Assembly: GCA_947072805.1 (NCBI GenBank)
Contig: CAMTJK010000048.1
Span: 1-15,106, forward strand
Length of the DNA: 15,106 bases
Source: an uncultured Prevotella sp.
Lineage (GTDB): Bacteria; Bacteroidota; Bacteroidia; Bacteroidales; Bacteroidaceae
Reading direction: 5' to 3'
Every line of letters starts with the position of its first letter. Positions within the stretch are counted from its first letter, which is position 1. The translations under genes and the position numbers were made by a program. Under the pieces are notes generated by a model. That model did no database searches. It saw only the letters and a list, made by a program, of their open reading frames with translations, and was not told the origin of the DNA. Of the stretch, positions 8,084-15,086 are shown one piece after another.

Positions 8084-9004
8084 ATGCTTCAGATAGAGAT
8101 TGATAGTGGCAGCGGATTCTGTTTCGGTGTCACCACAGCCATAAAGAAGGCAGAAGAAGAGCTTGCGTCCGGCAATACGCTCTATTGTCTGGGTGATATC
8201 GTTCACAACGGAATGGAGTGTGAGCGCCTGAGACGACTTGGACTTATCACCATCAATCACGATGACATGCGCAATCTGCACGACGTGAAGGTGCTGTTGC
8301 GTGCCCATGGTGAGCCACCAGAGACCTACCAGCTTGCCAGACGCAACAATATCGAGATAATAGACGCAACATGCCCCGTGGTGTTGCAGCTCCAGCGCCG
8401 CATAAAGACGCAGTATGAGAAGATGCAGACAGCCCGCAACGCCCTACCTAAATGCAACACCTGCGATGAAACGGAACCTTCGGAGGAGGCACAAATTGTT
8501 ATATTCGGAAAGAAAGGACATGCCGAGGTGCTCGGGCTTGTGGGGCAGACGGAGAGTCGTGCCATAGTTATCGAGCAGTTTGATGATGTGGCAAAGCTCG
8601 ATTTCTGCCGTGACATATATCTCTACTCGCAGACAACAAAATCGCTTGACGAGTTTCACCGCATCACAGACTACATACAGAGCCACATCTCGCCGACGGC
8701 TGTGTTCCGTAGTTTCGACACCATCTGCCGTCAGGTAGCCAACCGTATGCCCAATATCAGCACTTTCGCCACGCGTCACGACTTGATACTCTTTGTCTGT
8801 GGCAGGAAGAGCAGCAACGGAAAGGTGCTTTTCAACGAATGCCTGCGCGTAAATCCCAACAGTCATCTTATAGAAGGACCGGCAGAGATACATCCCGCGT
8901 GGCTCGAAGGCATACGTACCGTGGGCATCTGCGGAGCCACAAGCACTCCAAAATGGCTTATGGAACAGTGTCGTGACGCAATATCGGCAATGACTGAAGA
9001 CTAA
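8084..9004 (+). CDS. ispH: 4-hydroxy-3-methylbut-2-enyl diphosphate reductase (IspH/LytB)
   Basis: A 306-residue cytoplasmic iron-sulphur enzyme catalysing the last MEP-pathway step, HMBPP to IPP plus DMAPP. The three cluster ligands are visible as C13 (GSGFCFGV), C97 (DATCPVV) and C215 (FDTICRQVANR). Active-site histidines are at H41 (DIVHN), H75 (AHGEP) and H146 (GHAEV, with E148 as the proton-relay glutamate). The substrate-binding SSN is in GRKSSNGK and the late motif is GICGATSTPKWL. An unusual feature is extra sequence at about residues 113-136, between the RRIK helix and QIVIFGKKGHAEV, containing C124-N-T-C127 and an acidic run. It lies outside the conserved core and is discussed as a finding. 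It is the last gene of the plus-strand run and faces cmk across a large inverted repeat. Confidence 0.96.
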   Translation: MLQIEIDSGSGFCFGVTTAIKKAEEELASGNTLYCLGDIVHNGMECERLRRLGLITINHDDMRNLHDVKVLLRAHGEPPETYQLARRNNIEIIDATCPVVLQLQRRIKTQYEKMQTARNALPKCNTCDETEPSEEAQIVIFGKKGHAEVLGLVGQTESRAIVIEQFDDVAKLDFCRDIYLYSQTTKSLDEFHRITDYIQSHISPTAVFRSFDTICRQVANRMPNISTFATRHDLILFVCGRKSSNGKVLFNECLRVNPNSHLIEGPAEIHPAWLEGIRTVGICGATSTPKWLMEQCRDAISAMTED

Positions 9005-9062
9005 AAACTTATTATCCCCAAAACATATACTTTTATCCGTAATTAGGGTATGAGCTTTTCGT

Positions 9063-9137
9063 ATAAAACCCAAAACGGTCATTGGATTGTTATGAGCATA
9101 CTATCATCATAACGTTAATGACCGTTTTGGGTTTAAT
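9063..9137. repeat. Long inverted repeat with nested stem between ispH and cmk
   Basis: Bases 9066-9083 (AAACCCAAAACGGTCATT) and 9117-9134 are perfect reverse complements over 18 bp. Two more pairs follow beyond one A-A mismatch (9063-9064 with 9136-9137). Inside, after a small internal loop, 9089-9095 (GTTATGA) pairs with 9107-9113 (TCATAAC) around an 11-base apex. It lies between the convergent genes ispH and cmk, so a bidirectional terminator is the simplest reading. On the minus strand the stem runs into TTTTAT; on the plus strand the tail is only TTTAATC, so U-tracts are poor. A dispersed intergenic repeat is the alternative. Confidence 0.85.
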
Positions 9138-9196
9138 CAATTATCGCAACAAGCGGAAACGATGCTGCATAAAAAGTATGTTCTTGTTGTGATTTC

Positions 9197-9886
9197 CTAT
9201 ATTGCTGCTTCGCGGTATCTGTCCATCAGCCATTGTTTTTGTTCTTCGAGAGTCATATGGCTGTTGTCGAGTTCGATAGCATCGGCAGCCTTTGTGAGTG
9301 GCGAGACCTCACGGTGTGAATCAATATAGTCACGCTCCTTCACGTTGGCAAGGATGCTGTCATAGTCGGCTGCCATTCCCTTGGCTGTCAGTTCGTCAAA
9401 ACGGCGTTTCGCGCGTACCTCGGCGTCAGCTGTTACGTAGACCTTCAGTTCGGCGTCTGGAAATACGGTTGTACCTATGTCGCGACCGTCCATAACAATG
9501 CCTTTCTCCTTGCCCATGCGCTGCTGTTGTGCAACGAGAGCCTGGCGCACAAAGGGCAGGGCGGCAACCGGACTGACGTGCGACGACACCTCCATTGTGC
9601 GTATTTCGCGCTCCACGTTCTCGCCGTTGAGGCAAGCCTCGGGCATTCCGGTGGCGGCATTGAGCGTGAATGAAATGTCTATCTGTTCCATGCGGTTCTC
9701 CAGTTCAGCCGTTTTTATGCTGCCATCGGCATCAAACAGGGAATTGCGCAGTGCAAAGAGCGTCACACAACGGTACATTGCGCCCGTATCTACGTAGATA
9801 TAACCGATTTCGCGGGCGAGGTCTTTAGCCATCGTGCTCTTTCCACACGATGAAAACCCGTCGATTGCTATGGTAATTTTTTTCAT
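9197..9886 (-). CDS. cmk: Cytidylate kinase
   Basis: A 229-residue cytoplasmic (d)CMP kinase that phosphorylates CMP and dCMP to the diphosphates with ATP, recycling pyrimidine nucleotides from RNA turnover and phospholipid synthesis. The P-loop GFSSCGKST is at residues 10-18 and the CMP-binding DTGAMYR at 33-39. The Cmk-specific insert segment includes REIRTMEVSSHVSPVAALP at about 93-111. The signature DGRDIGTTVFPDA is at 133-145, followed by the arginine-rich lid AEVRAKRRFDEL. Length is normal for bacterial Cmk. The gene starts 44 bases after porQ with no promoter match in between, so the two are probably cotranscribed with porQ first. I recall porQ, cmk and ispH being near one another in other Bacteroidota as well, which fits this layout. 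Confidence 0.96.
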   Translation of the reverse strand: MKKITIAIDGFSSCGKSTMAKDLAREIGYIYVDTGAMYRCVTLFALRNSLFDADGSIKTAELENRMEQIDISFTLNAATGMPEACLNGENVEREIRTMEVSSHVSPVAALPFVRQALVAQQQRMGKEKGIVMDGRDIGTTVFPDAELKVYVTADAEVRAKRRFDELTAKGMAADYDSILANVKERDYIDSHREVSPLTKAADAIELDNSHMTLEEQKQWLMDRYREAAI

Positions 9887-9930
9887 ATTGCTGTGTAGGT
9901 TTTGTTTTCAGAAGGTTTGGATAATCAATG

Positions 9931-10881
9931 TCAGAGCGAGTAAGTAACGTTTATCATCAGCGATGACGACGATACGTGATATTTTGCGTAAGCCAGTTGC
10001 AGTTTGAATCGCTCCAGTTGCAGACCGCCGCCAATGGACAGGCCGGCGCCGTGACTGCTCTCGCTGTCATTTTCCGGTATTTTCATCTCGTCGGCTCTGC
10101 CAAAATTATATCCGCCCGCAATGTATATGCTGTTGCCTATGAATATATCGGCTCCGGCTGCAAAATGATTGATGAAGCTGATGTCCCAGTCGTTGAGTTT
10201 CGCCATGGTGAGCGACAGGCGGATCGGAGCCCCTGTAAGTTTCTTGCTGACGCCGAGCTGGAGGTCGAATGGTATCTTCTCGAAGTCGTCTTCATAGGCT
10301 TTCACCTGCCCGCCGAGGTTGCGAGCCACTGCCGAGAGTGACAGACCGTTGTCTTCAGAGAAATAATTGACGCCGAGGTCCACTCCTACGGCTATCGAGC
10401 TGTAGCCGGCAATGTAGGATGTGATGAACTTGGCGGTCACTCCGCCGGCTATATTGTCGGTGAGCAGATAGGCAAATGAGCCGCCCACCATGATGTCTTT
10501 GGCAGAGAATGTACCTGTCTCAATGTTGTCTGCCGTTGTCTCCGTCATTTTCCCATAGTCAAGATAGCGTGCAGATACGCCCCATGTGGCACGGTCGTTT
10601 ACAGCCTTTACGAAAGCGGCGCTTCCCGTATTCACTCCCTCCATATATGTCATGAAGTCGAGATTGAACGACATGTCGCTCACCGAACTGATGAGTGCGG
10701 GATTGTGAAACATAAGGGTGGGATCGTCGTCGTTGATGGTAATGTTTTCGCCGCCGAGGGCTGCTGCGTGTGCACTGACAGGCAACCGCAGGAAATTGTA
10801 TGCCGTACGGCTCTCCTTTTGTGCCGTTGCGGCAATGAAAGAAGTAAGGGAGAAAAGTATGGTAAATACTACTTTTTTCAT
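9931..10881 (-). CDS. porQ: Type IX secretion system outer-membrane protein PorQ
   Basis: A 316-residue outer-membrane beta-barrel-type protein. The signal peptide MKKVVFTILFSLTSFIAATA ends at AQ, near residue 21. The mature N-terminus, YNFLRLPVSAHAAALGG followed by DDDPTLMFHNPALIS, is the typical opening of the PorQ/PorV-like (FadL-fold) family. The remainder alternates short amphipathic strands (for example AAGADIFIGNSIYIAGGYNFG) with glycine-rich turns and ends in a C-terminal strand, SLMINVTYSL, as barrel proteins do. In Porphyromonas gingivalis PorQ is needed for type IX secretion and is associated with the PorU-V-Z attachment complex, which anchors cargo at the cell surface. No other T9SS gene is in the window. 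It is transcribed divergently from tonB from a promoter 23 bases upstream of the start, and leads into cmk. PorQ is distinguished from PorV by length and by gene neighbourhood, so some uncertainty remains. Confidence 0.88.
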   Translation of the reverse strand: MKKVVFTILFSLTSFIAATAQKESRTAYNFLRLPVSAHAAALGGENITINDDDPTLMFHNPALISSVSDMSFNLDFMTYMEGVNTGSAAFVKAVNDRATWGVSARYLDYGKMTETTADNIETGTFSAKDIMVGGSFAYLLTDNIAGGVTAKFITSYIAGYSSIAVGVDLGVNYFSEDNGLSLSAVARNLGGQVKAYEDDFEKIPFDLQLGVSKKLTGAPIRLSLTMAKLNDWDISFINHFAAGADIFIGNSIYIAGGYNFGRADEMKIPENDSESSHGAGLSIGGGLQLERFKLQLAYAKYHVSSSSLMINVTYSL

Positions 10882-10903
10882 CTAAAATACACTAATTTGT
10901 ATG

Positions 10904-10911
10904 CAAAGATA
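10904..10911 (-). promoter_or_regulatory. porQ -7 promoter element
   Basis: On the minus strand this reads TATCTTTG followed by C, an exact match to the Bacteroidota -7 consensus TAnnTTTG. It is 23 bases upstream of the porQ ATG, giving a predicted leader of about 15 bases. The -33 region is AT-rich but has no clean TTTG at the usual spacing, which is common in this phylum. Confidence 0.65.
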
Positions 10912-10933
10912 CCGCTTTTTAAAATATCTGCGC

Positions 10934-10941
10934 TAATTTTG
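10934..10941 (+). promoter_or_regulatory. tonB -7 promoter element
   Basis: TAATTTTG matches TAnnTTTG exactly on the plus strand. It predicts transcription starting near 10948 and a leader of about 94 bases before the tonB ATG at 11042. Right at the predicted start lies a small palindrome, CGGC-AAAA-GCCG (10945-10956). The -33 match is weak. The site is only 22 bases from the opposing porQ element, so the two promoters overlap back to back. Confidence 0.55.
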
Positions 10942-11041
10942 TAACGGCAAAAGCCGAATACGTAATTTAATAACGCAAAAAGCGGGCGAATATTATAGGT
11001 GAAATTTCATAAATAAGCCAGCCCATCGCTTTTGTAGCCTT

Positions 11042-11767
11042 ATGGAGATAAAGAAGAGCAAGGACGCCGATTTGGAAGGTAAGCGGACAACCATGTTTCT
11101 CATGGCGATGATTCTTGTGCTCTCTGTCTTCTTTATCGCACTCGAATTCACAGTTACAGACGAGACAGCCGATATGGACGAGGAGCTGTTGCGTGACCTT
11201 ATCCATCCGGAAGAAGACCTTATACCGCTTCTCACCCAGAAGGAGCTTGCACGACCGTTGCCACAGAAACAGGAAAAAGCATCGGAAACACTCGACATAG
11301 TGGAGGATGCCGCGGACAGCAACATGCCCGAAGAACAGGGCGAGGGTGACGAGGACGCGGAAGAAGAGCCTGTGGCTGCACCCCCAGAGCCGTCAGCCGA
11401 AACGAAAGAAATGGAGGAGGCGCCGTCTACTATAATAAATGCCGAAAAGAATCCGTTGAACTTCCGTGTCGTGGAAGACTTACCTGAATTTCCGGGAGGT
11501 CCTATAGCTTTCATGAAGTGGCTGACGGAGAATCTGCAATATCCGGCATCGGCACGAAAGGCAAAGATACAGGGACGTGTGGTGGCGCAGTTTATAGTGA
11601 ACACCGACGGCTCTGTAACCGACTTGAAGATTGTAACACCGCTGAATGCAGCCTGTGACAACGAGGCATTGCGCGTGCTCGGCAAAATGCCCGAGTGGAA
11701 ACCCGGAAAACATAACGACCAACCGTGCCGCACAATGGTGGCAATACCTATAGTGTTCAAGTTGTAA
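11042..11767 (+). CDS. TonB family energy-transducing protein
   Basis: A 241-residue inner-membrane-anchored, periplasm-spanning protein that transmits proton-motive force from ExbB/ExbD to outer-membrane TonB-dependent transporters. The cytoplasmic head (1-17) is Lys/Arg-rich. One hydrophobic segment follows at about 18-34 (MFLMAMILVLSVFFIAL). A disordered linker at about 38-138 is very rich in Glu, Asp, Pro and Ala. The C-terminal TonB domain (about 145-241) opens with VVEDLPEFPGGPIAFMKWL and shows NLQYPASARKAKIQGRVVAQF, then DGSVTDLKIV, EALRVLGKMPEWKPGK and the final strand VAIPIVFKL. The YP and GxV elements are those of the TonB_C family. The linker is strongly acidic, unlike the Lys-Pro repeats of E. 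coli TonB. No exbB/exbD is present in the window. The next gene starts 34 bases downstream, so cotranscription is likely. It may serve one or many of the SusC-type transporters typical of this phylum. Confidence 0.9.
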   Translation: MEIKKSKDADLEGKRTTMFLMAMILVLSVFFIALEFTVTDETADMDEELLRDLIHPEEDLIPLLTQKELARPLPQKQEKASETLDIVEDAADSNMPEEQGEGDEDAEEEPVAAPPEPSAETKEMEEAPSTIINAEKNPLNFRVVEDLPEFPGGPIAFMKWLTENLQYPASARKAKIQGRVVAQFIVNTDGSVTDLKIVTPLNAACDNEALRVLGKMPEWKPGKHNDQPCRTMVAIPIVFKL

Positions 11768-11801
11768 TGCTTTATACGTAACATCATACCTTATATTATA
11801 T

Positions 11802-12776
11802 ATGAATACATCAAATGAAATACTCGCTATGGTGAACGGCTTTATCGACAGCCTGCCATACGACCGTAAGCCCGAATCGTTGTATGACCCGATAAAATAT
11901 GTGCTCTCGTTGGGAGGGAAACGTATACGTCCCGTACTTATGCTGCTCGCATATAATCTTTACAAGGACGACCCCAGGCACATTCTCATGCCCGCCTGCG
12001 CGCTGGAGACTTATCACAACTATACGCTGCTGCACGATGACCTCATGGATAATGCTGATGTGCGCCGCGGCAAACCCACCGTGCATCGCAAATGGGACGC
12101 CAATACTGCCATTCTATCCGGAGATACCATGCTCGTGGTGGCGTATCAGCGTATGGCACAATGCGACGCCGACAAACTGAAACCGGTACTCGACCTTTTC
12201 ACCGAGACGGCACTCGAAATAGGAGAAGGACAACAGTATGACATGGACTTCGAGAGACGTACCGATGTGACTGCAGCCGAATATATAGAGATGATAAGGC
12301 TCAAGACGAGCGTACTGCTGGCATGTGCAGCAAAGATGGGTGCCATTCTTGCCGATGCTCCGGCTGCCGATGCAGACAATCTGTACAAGTTCGGAGAGAA
12401 GATAGGACTGGCCTTCCAGTTGCAGGACGACCTCCTCGACGTCTATGGCGACCCTGCCGTGTTCGGAAAGGCTATCGGGGGTGATATCACATGCAACAAG
12501 AAGACGTATATGCTGATAAACGCTTTGCAGTTGGCGGACGCCGATCGCCGCGCCGAACTGATGCGGCTGATAGAGGCAGAAAAATTTGACCGCGACGAAA
12601 AGATAGCAGCGGTGACTGCCATCTACAACGAATTGGGCATACGTCGTCTTTGCGAAGAGGCCATCAGCAGATATTACGAGGAAAGCAAGACGTATCTCGA
12701 CAAGGTGGCAGTAAGCGATGAGCGAAAAGCAGCTTTGCGCTCGTTTGTAGCAGAAATGATGAAGAGGGAAAAGTAA
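11802..12776 (+). CDS. Polyprenyl (short- to medium-chain) diphosphate synthase
   Basis: A 324-residue cytoplasmic trans-prenyltransferase that condenses IPP with allylic diphosphates. GGKRIRP at residues 38-44 binds IPP diphosphate. The first aspartate-rich motif DDLMD is at 79-83, followed by NADVRRGKPTVH. The second, DDLLD, is at 209-213 within GLAFQLQDDLLDVYGD, and a lysine-bearing GGDITCNKKTYM follows. The FARM is a plain DDxxD without the two-residue insert of bacterial farnesyl synthases. An aromatic residue (Y74) lies five positions before it, a feature that limits chain length in archaeal-type GGPP synthases. I therefore infer a C15-C20 product rather than a long quinone tail, but this cannot be settled from sequence alone. 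It sits between tonB (34 bases) and tatD (no gap). With ispH nearby, it uses the IPP/DMAPP that IspH produces. Confidence 0.93.
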   Translation: MNTSNEILAMVNGFIDSLPYDRKPESLYDPIKYVLSLGGKRIRPVLMLLAYNLYKDDPRHILMPACALETYHNYTLLHDDLMDNADVRRGKPTVHRKWDANTAILSGDTMLVVAYQRMAQCDADKLKPVLDLFTETALEIGEGQQYDMDFERRTDVTAAEYIEMIRLKTSVLLACAAKMGAILADAPAADADNLYKFGEKIGLAFQLQDDLLDVYGDPAVFGKAIGGDITCNKKTYMLINALQLADADRRAELMRLIEAEKFDRDEKIAAVTAIYNELGIRRLCEEAISRYYEESKTYLDKVAVSDERKAALRSFVAEMMKREK

Positions 12777-13565
12777 ATGCTGTTCACAGATACACATACG
12801 CATCTCGACGGTGTCGAATTCGATGACGACCGCGATGAGGTGGTGCAACGTGCACAGGAGGCAGGAGTGGGCAGAATGTTCGTGCCGGCTATCGACATGC
12901 TTTCGGCGGAAAGGGCTCTTGCTTTGAGCGAGCGTTATCTCGGTTATGTCTATCCTATGATAGGACTGCATCCCGAGGAGGTTAAGGCAGATTATGAAAG
13001 CGTGCTCAAAGCCATGAGGGCCATGTTCTCAACGCGCTTCATTGCTGTCGGTGAGGTGGGACTTGACTATTATTGGAGTCGCGAGTACGAGAAAGAACAG
13101 CTTGCGGCATTTGAAGAACAGGTATGCTGGTCGGTAGAAACGCGTCTGCCCCTCATGATACACTGCCGCAAGGCACAGAATGAGATGGTGGCCCTGCTCC
13201 GGAGATACGAGAAAGACTTGCCCGGAGGTGTCTTTCATTGTTTTACCGGCAACGAGCACGAGGCTGCCGAACTGTTGCGCTTTGACCGATTTGTGCTTGG
13301 AATTGGGGGTGTTCTCACTTTCAAGAAGTCACATCTTCCCGAGGTGCTGCCGCATGTACCACTAAGTCGCATCGTTCTCGAAACAGACAGTCCGTATATG
13401 GCACCGGTCCCCATGCGCGGACAACGAAACGAGAGTTCGTTTGTACGCTATGTCCTTGAACGTATAGCCATATGTTACGGCATAACGCCTGAAGCTGTAG
13501 CCAATGCTACGGAAGCAACTGTTGAACGCATTTTCCGGCTTCATGCAACAGACGTTGTTCTATAA
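12777..13565 (+). CDS. tatD: TatD family metal-dependent hydrolase
   Basis: A 262-residue TIM-barrel amidohydrolase-superfamily enzyme. TatD proteins are metal-dependent 3'-5' DNA/RNA exonucleases or DNases linked to nucleic-acid repair and turnover; despite the name they are not part of the Tat translocase. All metal ligands are visible: H7 and H9 (THTHLD), E93 (GEVGLDYYW), H129 (IHCRKA), H154 (FHCFTG) and D204 (LETDSPYMAP). GLHPEE at 63-68 is the usual second strand. Length is normal. The ATG follows the TAA of the prenyl synthase directly (TAAATG), so ribosomes probably reinitiate here. Assignment among paralogues (TatD, YcfH, YjjV) is uncertain; the short length and motifs are closest to the YcfH/TatD core type. 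Confidence 0.93.
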   Translation: MLFTDTHTHLDGVEFDDDRDEVVQRAQEAGVGRMFVPAIDMLSAERALALSERYLGYVYPMIGLHPEEVKADYESVLKAMRAMFSTRFIAVGEVGLDYYWSREYEKEQLAAFEEQVCWSVETRLPLMIHCRKAQNEMVALLRRYEKDLPGGVFHCFTGNEHEAAELLRFDRFVLGIGGVLTFKKSHLPEVLPHVPLSRIVLETDSPYMAPVPMRGQRNESSFVRYVLERIAICYGITPEAVANATEATVERIFRLHATDVVL

Positions 13566-13659
13566 AGGTTCACACGATTTCGTTGTCCGTCACGTGTGCG
13601 TCATTCATTAAAGAAATATAAAAAAGAGGCTGTTCTGACGGAAATAAGCGGATTTTGAA

Positions 13660-13667
13660 TAATTTTG
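13660..13667 (+). promoter_or_regulatory. tRNA-Ser -7 promoter element
   Basis: TAATTTTG followed by C matches the Bacteroidota TAnnTTTG element, ending 16 bases before the mature tRNA 5' end. This is the right distance for a stable-RNA promoter with a short 5' trailer. It indicates that the tRNA is transcribed on its own and not by read-through from tatD. Confidence 0.65.
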
Positions 13668-13683
13668 CACCGCCTTACGTTAA

Positions 13684-13771
13684 GGAGAGATGCTCGAGTG
13701 GCTGAAGAGGCACGCCTGGAAAGCGTGTATACGTCAAAAGCGTATCGGGGGTTCGAATCCCCCTCTCTCCG
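13684..13771 (+). tRNA. tRNA-Ser (anticodon GGA)
   Basis: A complete class II tRNA. The acceptor stem GGAGAGA (13684-13690) pairs with TCTCTCC (13764-13770), with G73 as discriminator at 13771. The D arm is CTC/GAG with a GAGTGGCTGAA loop. The anticodon stem CACGC/GCGTG encloses loop CTGGAAA, placing GGA at 13718-13720, which reads UCC and UCU. The long variable arm pairs ATACG (13729-13733) with CGTAT (13741-13745). The T arm is GGGGG-TTCGAAT-CCCCC. The long variable arm, G73 and GGA anticodon identify serine. The 3' CCA is not encoded (the next bases are CAG), so it must be added by the nucleotidyltransferase. Confidence 0.97.
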
Positions 13772-13804
13772 CAGAAACCCTAAATAAAAAGGAATTAGTT
13801 ACAT

Positions 13805-13832
13805 AATGCTCGCCAGCTTGGCGAGCATTTTT
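13805..13832 (+). terminator. Rho-independent terminator of tRNA-Ser
   Basis: A perfect 10-bp stem (AATGCTCGCC, 13805-13814, with GGCGAGCATT, 13820-13829) closes a 5-base AGCTT loop and runs into five T residues (13828-13832). It lies 33 bases after the tRNA. On the opposite strand no T-tract follows, so it is mainly a plus-strand terminator, although the stem may slow transcription of the convergent acyltransferase. Confidence 0.9.
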
Positions 13833-13913
13833 GTTATTTGACAAGAACGTTTGACAGGAGCGTTGGCCAGAGTAAGGCTTTTCTTAGTATCATGCTGTAC
13901 TATTGTGTGATGG

Positions 13914-14993
13914 TCAGGCTTTGCCCAGCAGCCATTTTGCGAGCAACGGGTTCACCCTTATTATCTTTGAGACAATCATGCAGAATGCTATTACCACAAG
14001 GGCAATGGCACACGAGAGGGTCACATCCGCCACAAAGTTGGGTTGGTGGTGGTTGAGATATATGCCTATATCCGGCAAATGGGGAATAAAGAAGTAGTGG
14101 AGCAGATAGATGTCAAGAGTGCGGCGTCCTATTGACTGCATATATTCACCTATGCGTGTGGTGTGGCTGAAATATTCCTGATAGTGGCGGAAGGTCATTA
14201 CCACAACACCTATCATGCCAAACTTGGCAATGGTGGCTGATATAAAGGCGTAGTCAATGTGCAGTGTGTGCAATTTGAGATATTCCACCGAGGCGCAAAG
14301 AGACAGAAACAGCAGCAGAGGGAAAAACCAGCGGCTGTCCATCAGGCGTTCTGCGCTGTTCCAGTAACGTCGCACTATGTTTCCTATAACGAAGAAAGGC
14401 ATATACATCATCAGCCGCGACAAGCTTAACACATTCATCCATAACACACCGCCGGGACGATGTCCCTCCGCCCATGGGAAGAACTTGGGCATATAGCAGG
14501 TAGCATAAAAGACCATTGATAATGCGAAGAGAATGATTATGGGAATACAAGACTGTTTGCGCAGCTTACTCTCTATCCATGCAAACAGGTAGTAGACTAC
14601 AAACATCTCAAGCAACACTAATGTAAACCAGTAGCCGCCCTTAAAGTTGTTCATCATACAGCCTTTGACCATGAAGAGGAAGTCTTTGTACATGAGAAGA
14701 CAGTACAGTAAGAAGAAGAATGCGGTGGGAATAATCTGTACGCGCATCTTCTTCAACAGCAGGGAGGAGAACTCGCGGCGGTTCCACACCTGGCATGCCT
14801 TGTATGACAGGAAGCCGCTGACAAAGAAGAAGAGCGGCATGCGGAAAAGCATAAGAAAGGAGAGGGCTGCAGATTGTTTCCAATTCTCTCCAAACCCCAT
14901 GAGATTGACATGGTTTGCCACCACGAGTATCATGGTGAAACCGCGAAGAGCGTCGAGCCAGTTTAGACGGACTTTGGTGGGGGCTGCTGACAT
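13914..14993 (-). CDS. Acyltransferase 3 family membrane protein
   Basis: A 359-residue polytopic inner-membrane protein of the acyltransferase-3 (OafA/NolL-like) family, members of which O-acetylate or succinylate surface polysaccharides. The opening LNWLDALRGFTMILVVANHV (residues 10-29) carries the family's conserved RG (R17) and, about eleven residues later, His (H28). RMPLFFFVSGFLSYK follows, the typical second conserved segment. I count about ten hydrophobic helices, ending with a YLLHYFFIPHL segment and a basic tail. The frame is open up to 15050, but I start it at the ATG at 14993 because the only good promoter element (15039-15046) lies between those points, and MSAAPTKVRLNW fits family N-termini. 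No glycan-synthesis genes are visible beside it, so the acceptor is unknown. It converges on the tRNA-Ser unit. Confidence 0.88.
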   Translation of the reverse strand: MSAAPTKVRLNWLDALRGFTMILVVANHVNLMGFGENWKQSAALSFLMLFRMPLFFFVSGFLSYKACQVWNRREFSSLLLKKMRVQIIPTAFFFLLYCLLMYKDFLFMVKGCMMNNFKGGYWFTLVLLEMFVVYYLFAWIESKLRKQSCIPIIILFALSMVFYATCYMPKFFPWAEGHRPGGVLWMNVLSLSRLMMYMPFFVIGNIVRRYWNSAERLMDSRWFFPLLLFLSLCASVEYLKLHTLHIDYAFISATIAKFGMIGVVVMTFRHYQEYFSHTTRIGEYMQSIGRRTLDIYLLHYFFIPHLPDIGIYLNHHQPNFVADVTLSCAIALVVIAFCMIVSKIIRVNPLLAKWLLGKA

Positions 14994-15038
14994 AACGATA
15001 AAAGTGTGATATTGTACGTGTAATGATATTTGCGGTTG

Positions 15039-15046
15039 CAAAAGTA
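15039..15046 (-). promoter_or_regulatory. Acyltransferase -7 promoter element
   Basis: On the minus strand this reads TACTTTTG followed by C, an exact TAnnTTTG match. Transcription would begin near 15032, giving a leader of about 39 bases to the ATG at 14993. This makes the upstream in-frame start at 15050 unlikely, because it would lie outside the transcript. Confidence 0.6.
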
Positions 15047-15086
15047 GCATTAATTTCGCAAATAAATTGTTCCGGCAAGGACAAAG

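Noticed and set aside
12114..12971. A 285-codon minus-strand frame spanning the prenyl synthase/tatD junction
   Set aside because: Both plus-strand genes there have complete catalytic motifs, and the antisense translation shows no family features.
13571..13598. CACACG/CGTGTG inverted repeat after tatD as a terminator
   Set aside because: Only six base pairs with a 16-base loop and no T-tract; too weak to call.
14994..15050. Longer acyltransferase start at 15050
   Set aside because: The -7 element at 15039-15046 lies downstream of it, and the extra 19 residues do not resemble the family N-terminus.
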